From contig CAIMFY010000075.1 of assembly GCA_903840415.1 (NCBI GenBank), positions 1 to 62,486 on the forward strand: a stretch of 62,486 nucleotides of DNA, given 5' to 3'. The position numbers and the translations under genes are program-made. Of the stretch, positions 54,966 to 62,387 are shown in pieces. Numbering within the stretch: position 1 is the first letter of the stretch; each line of letters opens with the position of its first letter. Below the pieces are notes generated by a model that was not told where the DNA came from, made no database searches, and worked only from the letters and a program-made list of their open reading frames with translations. This DNA comes from an uncultured Opitutia bacterium. Lineage in GTDB: Bacteria > Verrucomicrobiota > Verrucomicrobiia > Opitutales > Opitutaceae.

Positions 54966-57900
54966 TCAGAACTTCACGTTACCGGAGACGAACAGCAGCC
55001 GGCCGATCGGCGAGTATTGCGCGGTGTCGGCGTTGTTGTTGTTATTGGCGGCGGCTTGCGAGAGGCCGGCGTAGGGCGGCATCCGGTTGAAGAGGTTGTT
55101 CACGCCGACCGTGACTTTCATGCCCTTGAGGAACGACCACAGGGCGCCGACCTCGGTTTTGTTGAACGTGTAGCTCTCCTGCAAATCCCACGAATAGTAG
55201 GAGCCGACCGTCGCGGACGTGTGTGTCGCCTGCCAGACAGCGGGTGGCGTGCCGCCGACGTCGGTGACCGAGGACGAGTAGCTGTTACCGACAATGGTGT
55301 CCCAGTTGTGCATTTTCCACGCGAGCGTGGAGTAGAAGCTATATTGGGGCATCGTGCCGGCGATGGTCTGGCCATTCGTCGAAAAACCCGCGAATTCGTA
55401 GAACGGCTGGTTCGGCAGCGTCTGATATTTATATGACTGGAGATAAGTGCCGGTGGTGCCGACGGTCCATGTGCCCATGGTCTCCGTCTGAAATTGAAAC
55501 TCGGGACGGAGGTCGAACGACTGCACATGGACGCCGCCGGAATTCACGAAATGATCGGCGATGTAGAGATCGTTTTTGTAATTTCCGCCGACGAGGTAAT
55601 TGGCAAGGCCGCCTGGGCTGGCGAGCAGCGTCTGACTTGCACCCGGCTGGCCGGGCAGACCGCCGACGGCAATGGCGCTGAAGTAGGGCGAGGCGGAACC
55701 GAGGGTGTTCACGCTGGCAATGATGTTGTTGCCGCCGATGCCGGCGGGCAGCCCTTTATAGAACAGATTCGAGTAATCCACCGAGAGCGTGAAGTGCTTC
55801 AGAGCTTTTGGCGAGAAGACGAAGCCGAGGTTGCGCGTCCACGCCTGGCTGGGCTTGAGGTCGGGATTGTTGCCGTTGCCGGAGAAATAAACGAAGGTGG
55901 TGTTGAGCCGCGGATCGGCCGGGAGGTTCGTCGCGAAAAACGTCGAGCTCGAAGACTGCGTGGCGTTCGCCGGCGCATATTCGTGGGAAAGATCGGGGGC
56001 CGCGAACGCCTTCGAGTAAGTGAAGCGCACCGTGAGCTGATCATCGACAGGCTGCCAGCGCAGGCCGAGCTTGGGGACGCTCGATTTGCCGACGTCGGTG
56101 TATTTTTCGCTGCGCTCCGCCGCCGTCACATCGAGAGCATGAGCACCGGTGAACTCATGTCCGGCGCTCGCGAGTGGCACGCGCACTTCGGCGAACACCG
56201 AGTCGATCGCACGGCCCTTCGCGAACGGATCGAAGGCGAGGCCCGCGGCCCAGTTCTTGTTGTTTGGAAAATTCGCCTTGGTGTAGGAATCCTTGTCCGG
56301 GGTGCCGGCGAGGCGTTCCTTGCGCGTGGCGGCACCGAGGGCGAAGCCGAGTTTGCCCGCGGGCAGGTCGAGCGGTTGGCCGACGATCTTGGCGTCGAAC
56401 GAGGTGAGCTTGCTCTCACCCAGCACCTGCTGCGTGCCGAGGACGTTCGCGAGCGAGGCGGCACTCGCGCCGCTGCGCGCGAACGGATCGAGCGCGGGCT
56501 GGATGACATAGTTGATGGTGTTCGGGTAAGTCGTGATGTCGATCACGCGGCTGAAAGCGCCGCCCGGCGTGGCCACACCCGAGGCATTGTAGCCGCCGGC
56601 GATGGCGAGGTCCTGGTTGGGCACGTAGAGATTGTTCGCGATGCGCTGGGTGATTTTTTCGTTGCTGTAGGTAGCGCCGACTTCCCAGCTCCACTCGGGA
56701 TTGATTTCACCGCGCAGGCCGCCGGTCACGCGATCTCCGCTGGCGTCGTTGAACGTCTGGAGCGGATGGTCGAGGAAGCCGACCGAGACGCCGGTAGCGG
56801 CGACGGTGAGTGGGTTGAACGGCGAGCCGGCGGGCACATTGACGCCCGTGCGCAGATTGCCGAGGAAGGTGGTCGTCTGGTTGAAGCCTTTCGTGCGCGA
56901 CAAGAGCGCGTCGCCGAAGGCGACGAGTTTTTTCGGCACGAGATCGAACGAGGCATTCACCACCGCGCCGCGCTGCTCGGACTGCATGAGCAGCGTGATG
57001 TAGGGCGAGGCGTTAAAGAGCGGAATCGAAGGATCGCCCGCGCCCACATAGGTGCCGTTGGCGACGAGTGCGGCGTAACTCGTGGCGGTGGCGGCGGTGC
57101 CGGTGGGATTTTTTCCACTCGGGGTCGCGAGCGAGGCGGTCAGAAAATTGCCGCCGGCAAAGCCGGGAAACGCCGTGCCGGTCTTCAGGTTCTGTTCGAT
57201 GAACGGTCGCTGGTTTTGCCAGAGCGGATCCGTTTTGGACCAACTGCCGCTCACGGTGAGGCTGACGCCGCTGCGGGCGGCGCCGGCGATGAGATAGCCG
57301 GAGCGCTCCGAGTAGTGTCATGTGTTGGTGGAGACGGCGTAGCGACCACCCAACTCGGCGCCTTCGTAGTTGGACTTGAGGATGATGTTGACCACGCCGC
57401 CGATCGCATCGGAGCCATAGATTGCGGAGGCGCCGTCGGTGAGCACTTCCATGTGATCGATGGCGGCGACGGGAATCTGGTTGATGTCCACGAAGTTTTT
57501 GCCGCCGGTGGCGTTGATGCCGCTCATCGCGATGCGGCGGCCGTTGAGGAGGATGAGCGTGTCCAGATTATGGAGCGCGATCTGCGAGCCGCCGGCGGTG
57601 TTTTGATTGACGTTGGTGGCATTGCTCACGCCGGAGTTGCTGCGGCCGGCGAAGGCCGGAATGCTCTCGCGGAGGATTTGGAGGAGGTTGGCGTTAAGGC
57701 CGGTTTGCTCGATGTCCTGCCGGCCGATGATGACGACGGGGGCGTCGGTGGAGTCGGCGGCGGTGGGAATGTTCGAGCCGGTGACGACGAAGGTGGCGAG
57801 CTTCACGGGCGTATCGGCGTCAGTCGCGGGTGCGGTGATTTTGTCGGACTTTTTTTCCGGCGGGGCGGCGACAGGGCGACGGACGGCGAGTGCGCCGGTC

Positions 57901-58205
57901 TTCGCGTCTTCGCTGGAGACGAGGCCAGTGTCGGCGAGCATCGCGTCGAGCGCCTGGCGCGGCGTGAGCGTGCCCTGCACGGGGCGCGTCTGCACATTGC
58001 CGACCGAATCGGCGAACACGATCTCGCGGCCGGCTTGGGCGGCGAATTGCTTGAGCGTCAAGCTCGCCGCGCCCGGGGGCACGTCGAACGTTCGCACTTC
58101 GGGGTCGGCCGCGAGGGCGCGAGAGGACAGGAGGGTCGCAGTGAAGCAGAGCAAGCCGAGCACAAGCCCGACGGCCCGGCGCACCTTGGGGAGGGGAACA
58201 TTCAT
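54966..58205 (-). pseudogene. FecA-type TonB receptor with in-frame TGA at 57318-57320
   Basis: The ATG at 58205 begins a signal peptide ('GLVLGLLCFTATLLSSRALA'). An STN signalling domain (about 35-110, 'LTLKQFAAQAGREIVF') and a plug follow, with 'LILLNGRRI' and 'MEVLTDGASAIYGSDAIGG'. Codon 296 is TGA, and the same frame continues without shift ('HYSERSGYLIAG...') through a full barrel to 54966, ending 'SGNVKF'. A one-base nonsense change therefore separates plug from barrel. The STN domain fits the adjacent FecR/FecI pair as signal transducer. No selenocysteine context was seen. Unless the stop is read through or is a sequencing error, only a 295-aa STN-plug fragment is made. Confidence 0.88.
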
Positions 58206-58233
58206 GGTTGAGTGGGGTTGATGTGGGTTCGTC

Positions 58234-58260
58234 AATACGAACCGCTGCGGCGGAGTTTCC
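58234..58260 (-). promoter_or_regulatory. candidate ECF-type promoter before the FecA-like gene
   Basis: On the coding strand GGAAAC (58260-58255) is followed 15 bp later by CGTATT (58239-58234), similar to ECF sigma -35/-10 pairs. It lies about 30 bp before the ATG, in the 109-bp gap after FecR. A 6-bp inverted repeat (GGTTCG/CGAACC, 58226-58243) overlaps it. It is plausible as the FecI target, but short motifs like this occur by chance. Confidence 0.35.
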
Positions 58261-58314
58261 GTTAAGGAAATATTTCGCGCCCGCGCCACGCGGTGAACGC
58301 TCACCACGCGCGGC

Positions 58315-59364
58315 CTACCGCGCACGGTGCAGGACAATCGTCGCCTCGTCGCGGCGTTCGGCGATCATGCCGAAGTCGGACTCCATCAGCCGGACGAAAC
58401 CCTCGACGTTGTCGGAGCGAAAACTCGCACTGAGGCGCAGCGCCTCGAGGGCGGGCTCGCCCAGCGTAAGACGCACCGAGTTATGGCGGTTAAATTCGGC
58501 GGCGATGTCTGCGAGCGGCGCCTCTGCGAAGTCGAGCAGGCGAGGCTGCCACGCGAGTCTTTCCTCGATCTGGTTCGTAGAAAGCGCGGCAATGGGGGGC
58601 ACGGGCGTCGCGGGCGCGAGCGGCACGACGGCATTCTCGCCGGCAGCGAGCAGCGGCACGGCGGCGCTCATGCCGGTCGGCGAATGTTCGTCGGGATGGT
58701 CGACGCGCACCTTGCCCTCGGTCACGAGCACCTCGACCGCCGCGCTGCCGAGGCGCACGTTGAACACCGTGCCGACCGCCTTCACCTGGACACCGTGCGC
58801 GACGACGATGAACGGCCGTGCCGGATTCTTGGCGACCGTGAAGCTGGCCTCGCCGCACACGAGCCGCACGCGCCGCTCCGTGGGCGTGAATTCCACGGCG
58901 AGCACCGAGCCGCGGTTCAACTGCACCACCGATCCGTCTGGCAGCGCGCGCTGCTCAATCTGCGCCACCGCCGGGCGGGGCGGCGGAGGCGCCGGGATCG
59001 GCGCGGCGCGTGGCCCCGCCCCCGGTGCCCGGAGGAAAATTCCGATCGCGAGGGCCGCGGCGGCGGCGAGCGCGAGCGGTGCAAAGCGGAGGCAGCGCCG
59101 AAAAAATACCCCGCGCCGCGGCGCGAGCAAATCCGGATCGGGCACGGCGCACACGGACGATTGCAGGCCGGCGAGCCGATCCAGTTCTTCCCAGCCGCGG
59201 CGGTGATCCGCCCACGCCGCGCGGTGCTCGGCGCGCCCGGCGAGCCACTGCGAAAACGCGTCCTGCTCCGCGGCTGTCAGCCCGCGATCCTGGCGCAGCA
59301 CCCAGTGGGCGGCGTCACGGGCGACGGCATCGTCGTCGGCCGGCGTTGGTGTTTCGTCATTCAT
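58315..59364 (-). CDS. FecR-family anti-sigma factor / sigma regulator
   Basis: 349 aa from the ATG at 59364, overlapping the FecI stop by 4 bp. The N-terminal cytoplasmic FecR_N motif is 'AAHWVLRQDRGLTAAEQDAF' (about 15-35) with 'WLAGRAEHRAAW'. One TM segment lies about 95-115 ('FAPLALAAAAALAIGIFL'). The periplasmic FecR domain has 'LPDGSVVQLNRGSVLAVEF' and 'VKAVGTVFNV', and a C-terminal secretin-like domain follows from about 275. It relays receptor occupancy from the STN domain to the sigma factor. Confidence 0.92.
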   Translation of the reverse strand: MNDETPTPADDDAVARDAAHWVLRQDRGLTAAEQDAFSQWLAGRAEHRAAWADHRRGWEELDRLAGLQSSVCAVPDPDLLAPRRGVFFRRCLRFAPLALAAAAALAIGIFLRAPGAGPRAAPIPAPPPPRPAVAQIEQRALPDGSVVQLNRGSVLAVEFTPTERRVRLVCGEASFTVAKNPARPFIVVAHGVQVKAVGTVFNVRLGSAAVEVLVTEGKVRVDHPDEHSPTGMSAAVPLLAAGENAVVPLAPATPVPPIAALSTNQIEERLAWQPRLLDFAEAPLADIAAEFNRHNSVRLTLGEPALEALRLSASFRSDNVEGFVRLMESDFGMIAERRDEATIVLHRAR

Positions 59365-59894
59365 CGGCGCGCGCGCTGGTGCTGGCGGAAATACTCCACG
59401 CATTTGCGCAGGCCGATGCCGCCCTGTGCCTCGACGGTGTGTTCGGCGATGCCGAGACGCGCCGCCACCTCCTTTTGGGAAAGACCGTAGATTTTCCGCA
59501 AGGTGAGGACCTGGCGGCAGCGCTCGGGCAGGGACTGGATGGCGGCGATCAAGAGTTGGAGATCCTCGGCGCGCGCGATCGATTCGGGAATGCCCGCGCC
59601 ATCATCCAAGACAGTCGAGACGGTGGTTTCCGTTAAAACTTCCGGCTGCAACAGGCGCAGATGGCGGAGCTGGTTGAGCGCGAGGTTGCGCGCGGTGGCG
59701 AACAAAAACGCGCGCGGACTGGCGATCGAGCCGGTTTCGCGCGCCTTCAGCAGCCGGATGTAGGACTCCTGCACCAAATCGTCGGCGTCACCCAGCGTGG
59801 GGAAACGCACCCGCAGCCAAGCGTGCAGCGCGGGGCCGTGCGGTAGCACCTCCTTCGTGAACCAGCAGTCGGTTTCGCGATCAGGTGCGTGCAT
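59361..59894 (-). CDS. FecI-like ECF sigma factor
   Basis: 177 aa from the ATG at 59894. Region 2 has 'DADDLVQESYIRLLKA' and 'RAFLFATARNLALNQLR'; region 4 has 'LPERCRQVLTLRKIYGLSQK' and 'EVAARLGIAEHTVEA'. It is first of the coupled FecI-FecR-TonB unit. The nearest upstream promoter candidate is the 11-bp-phased operator at 60153-60206, which would put this sigma factor under the same regulator as the rest of the window. Confidence 0.92.
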   Translation of the reverse strand: MHAPDRETDCWFTKEVLPHGPALHAWLRVRFPTLGDADDLVQESYIRLLKARETGSIASPRAFLFATARNLALNQLRHLRLLQPEVLTETTVSTVLDDGAGIPESIARAEDLQLLIAAIQSLPERCRQVLTLRKIYGLSQKEVAARLGIAEHTVEAQGGIGLRKCVEYFRQHQRARR

Positions 59895-59934
59895 GAACGC
59901 GATGGGGGCGTGCGACCGTGCTACGGAGATGAAC

Positions 59935-60030
59935 CTATTTCGCCGGCGCGTAGAGCGCGGCATAGCTCGGAATCGGCTTTTCTAGAGCGTCGCGGATGGC
60001 ACAGGAGATCAGAAGTTTTTGGGTATACAT
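59935..60030 (-). pseudogene. 31-codon remnant of a Cache/PDC-like gene
   Basis: The ATG at 60030 opens a 31-codon frame whose last 21 residues ('AIRDALEKPIPSYAALYAPA') match the C-terminus of the Cache-like copies ('DLRDALQKQIPSHAALF'). Its first residues ('YTQKLLIS') resemble the start of their mature domain ('LAQKLVNEL'). About 100 internal codons and the signal peptide are gone. It still lies between an operator and FecI, the place where copies 1 and 3 head their operons. It may persist as a leader peptide. Confidence 0.65.
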
Positions 60031-60152
60031 GGGGGAACTATGGGTTGCAGGGACACAGGGGAAAAGGACACCGCAGATCCCGACGCATCGGGACCAATCT
60101 CTGCCGGCGCGAAAGCAGCGCTCGCGGCGTGGGTGGGGGTTCACGACCCAGA

Positions 60153-60206
60153 CTCTATCAGGCTCACCTTAAACTTTGCCTGAATAGTGTCTGAATTTAT
60201 ATTAAC
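60153..60206 (-). promoter_or_regulatory. 11-bp-phased operator before the remnant/FecI unit
   Basis: On the coding strand GTTAA (60206-60202), TTCAG (60195-60191), TTCAG (60184-60180) and TTTAA (60173-60169) are spaced 11 bp. At the standard distance the hexamer is ATAGAG, or GATAGA one base earlier. This is the only copy whose -10 does not fit exactly, so promoter strength may differ. Confidence 0.7.
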
Positions 60207-60232
60207 CGGACGCCAGTCGTCGGGTCCTGTGA

Positions 60233-61192
60233 TCAGCGCGCGATTTCACGGCTCGCCGCCGAGATCGTGTCGGGTGGCAGCGGGAAAAACTTCTGCGCAT
60301 CTTCCGCAATTGCACGCTGGCCGGCGGCGCTGAGGGCGTAGCGGATGAAGGCGCGTGTCGCGTCGCCTGGGGCGCGGCCGATGCAAAGGTAAATGGTGCG
60401 CGCGAGCGGATAGTCGCGGTTCGCGACTTCTTCGGCGGTGCCGGGGAAGAACGGCCCTGCGTCGGTCTCGGCGAGCGCGAGCGTCTTCGTGCCGGGCTGC
60501 GCGTAGCCAAAGCCGCTGTAACCGAGGGCTCTTTCGTCGGTGGCGACGGCGCGCACAATGAGTTCCAGACCCTGCGGGCCGTTTCCCGCGTCGGCATGCT
60601 CGGCGAAATCAGTCCGCCACGCTCGACCGGTAAGCAGACGCTGCTCCAGAAAATTCACGATGCCGGGCGGATTCCCAGTTTCGCGCCTCACCACCATACC
60701 GTGCAGCGAGATTTTTTTCTTCGCCCATTCGCCTTTGAGACCGAGCTGGCCCCACGTCGCGATGTGGGTGTCGCGAGCGAAGACTTCGCGGAGTTGGTCG
60801 AGCGAAATGTGTGTGAGTGGATTTTTCTCGTTCACAAATATCGCGATCGCGTGCGTGCCGCCTTTTGTCGCGCGGCTACCCGTCGCCACGGGCACGAGTT
60901 GCGGCGGGCCGCCAAATTTCTTCACGTAGGTGTCGCGCTCGGCGGGAAACAATTCGCGGGCGAATGGCACGACTTCCACTTCGCCGCGCACGAATGCGTC
61001 AAACGCCGCGGCGGCAAATTTCTCCCGCAGCGTCACCCGCGCGGGCGTCTCGGCTGGGAGCGCGTTGAAGCCGCGCGTCCACGCATCCATCAGTCCGGCC
61101 ATGCTCTCGGCGCTGGCGCAGCGCAGCTCGCCCGCGAAACCGCGGGCGAATATCGCGAGCGCGAATACCGCGAGGGCGGCGCGCGCGTTCAT
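60233..61192 (-). CDS. PstS-like secreted substrate-binding protein
   Basis: 319 aa from the ATG at 61192, the shortest loop-bearing member; the open frame to 61609 is not real. The signal peptide ends near 'FARGFAG'. The loop is 'TWGQLGLKGEWAKKKISLHG', with several Lys in the usual 'ADKPIH' stretch. The 'FGAERTGG' segment is reduced to 'FARDTHI'. It is the second gene of the two-gene operon at the right edge, starting 2 bp after the upstream stop. Confidence 0.87.
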   Translation of the reverse strand: MNARAALAVFALAIFARGFAGELRCASAESMAGLMDAWTRGFNALPAETPARVTLREKFAAAAFDAFVRGEVEVVPFARELFPAERDTYVKKFGGPPQLVPVATGSRATKGGTHAIAIFVNEKNPLTHISLDQLREVFARDTHIATWGQLGLKGEWAKKKISLHGMVVRRETGNPPGIVNFLEQRLLTGRAWRTDFAEHADAGNGPQGLELIVRAVATDERALGYSGFGYAQPGTKTLALAETDAGPFFPGTAEEVANRDYPLARTIYLCIGRAPGDATRAFIRYALSAAGQRAIAEDAQKFFPLPPDTISAASREIAR

Positions 61193-61194
61193 CG

Positions 61195-62265
61195 TCAGTT
61201 GAGTTTCGCGAGCTCTTCCTGCACGACCGCGGGGAGAAGCGGCATGAAGACACCTTCGGCGGCAACGACGTCCTGCCCTTGTTTGCTGAGGACGGCCTTG
61301 AGGAACTCCTTGATCTTCGGCTCGAGCGGCTGGCCCGGCGGACGGTTGACGTAAATATAAACGTAGCGCGAGAGCGGGTAAGTGTGTTGGTAAACCGTCT
61401 CGATCGTAGGCATGATGAACGGATCGCCGTCTTTTTCCGCGAGCGGCACCACTCGCACGTCGGGGGTGACATTCGCGAGCAGCGCATAGGTGAGACCGCC
61501 GAGCTGCGTGTGCATGTCGTTCGATGCGACCGTGAACGCGTGGGTGAAACCGATGCCCTTGACGTTTTGGATGCCGTCGCGCCATTCGCCGTTTTGCAGC
61601 ACCTTCCATTTGACGAACTGCTCAATGCCGTTCGGTGGCTTGAGCCCGTAGGTGTGAATCGGGCGATTGGCCCACTCGCCGGTGAGGCCGAGCTGGCCCC
61701 ACGTGGTGATCTCGCTGCCGCCGCGGTTGTGCGACTTCGAGTAGATTTGATCGAGCTGCTTAAACGTGAGGCCCGAGATCGGGTTGTCCTTCGCCACGAG
61801 GACAATCGAGGTTGCGGTCTTGCCGAGCGAGCCGAGCGAACCGGTCGCGACCTTAATCGCGAACGGCTCGTAGCCGAATTTCTTCACGAATGCGTCGTGC
61901 TCGGCCGGCAATGCCTCGCGACCGACTGGCGCCATATGTGCAATCCCAGCGGTGAGTGCAGGCACGCCTGAGCCGGAGGCGCGCGCCTCCATCGTCACGC
62001 TGAGCCGCGGATACGCGGGGCGGAAAAGTTTGATCCAGCCGAGCGTGATTTCGTCCATGATGTCGGCGCCAACAAGGTTGAGTTCTTCCTCTGGCACGGA
62101 CGTGACCGGGCCTGGCTTCCAGACCGGCAGCGCCGGATCGGCCTTGAGGTGATGCTCAACCGCAGCGTATTTCAGCGCGAAAGCCGGTGCCGCCGCGGCG
62201 ATGAACGCGGCAGCAATCAGCCAGCCGTGTGGACGTGAGCGGAGCGAAGGCAGGTCGAATTTCAT
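61195..62265 (-). CDS. PstS-like secreted substrate-binding protein
   Basis: 356 aa. The signal peptide is about 1-30 ('LIAAAFIAAAAPAFA'). 'ASGSGVPALTAGIAHMAPVG' near 96-115 and 'TTWGQLGLTGEWANRPIH' at 187-204 are the cleft-forming segments. It is the closest relative of the plus-strand gene at 1036-2145 (shared 'RGG..ITTWGQLGLTGEWA', '.NG.E.F'), so the two ends of the island carry sister genes facing inward. First in its operon. Confidence 0.88.
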   Translation of the reverse strand: MKFDLPSLRSRPHGWLIAAAFIAAAAPAFALKYAAVEHHLKADPALPVWKPGPVTSVPEEELNLVGADIMDEITLGWIKLFRPAYPRLSVTMEARASGSGVPALTAGIAHMAPVGREALPAEHDAFVKKFGYEPFAIKVATGSLGSLGKTATSIVLVAKDNPISGLTFKQLDQIYSKSHNRGGSEITTWGQLGLTGEWANRPIHTYGLKPPNGIEQFVKWKVLQNGEWRDGIQNVKGIGFTHAFTVASNDMHTQLGGLTYALLANVTPDVRVVPLAEKDGDPFIMPTIETVYQHTYPLSRYVYIYVNRPPGQPLEPKIKEFLKAVLSKQGQDVVAAEGVFMPLLPAVVQEELAKLN

Positions 62266-62308
62266 GGGGACAGGGTAAAACCAACGAAGATTTGTGACGT
62301 GAATCCGG

Positions 62309-62351
62309 AGAGTGTCACAAAATCCTGAATCCGGTCTGAACTAAGTCTGAA
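62309..62351 (-). promoter_or_regulatory. 11-bp-phased operator (three units) and -10 for the right-edge operon
   Basis: On the coding strand TTCAG at 62351-62347, 62340-62336 and 62329-62325 are three perfect units spaced 11 bp, then CACTCT at 62314-62309 at the standard distance. The fourth, outermost unit of the other copies is not recognisable here. Confidence 0.8.
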
Positions 62352-62387
62352 TTGAATGGCGCTTAAGTAAGCCCTAAAGTTTGCTTG

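Noticed and set aside
57318-57320. TGA as selenocysteine codon
   Set aside because: It lies at a plug-barrel linker with no redox role, no obvious stem-loop was seen directly after it, and homologous receptors have no selenocysteine.
55494-58211. 905-codon open frame on the plus strand
   Set aside because: It is the antisense shadow of the FecA-like TonB gene in GC-rich DNA; composition (Arg/Glu/Gly-rich), no start signals and no domain. The same applies to 10854-12551, 39363-40952, 43407-44873, 51193-52776, 2265-3305 and 3453-4628.
16366-61701. Regularly recurring loop-coding DNA about every 1.1 kb considered as a CRISPR-like or iteron repeat
   Set aside because: The repeats lie inside coding sequence at the same protein position and the intervals are whole genes.
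16366-62265. Assignment of the PstS-like proteins as a phosphate ABC uptake system
   Set aside because: There is no PstC, PstA, PstB or PhoU in the window and the anion-loop motif is not conserved in most members; the phosphate label would be family-name inheritance only.
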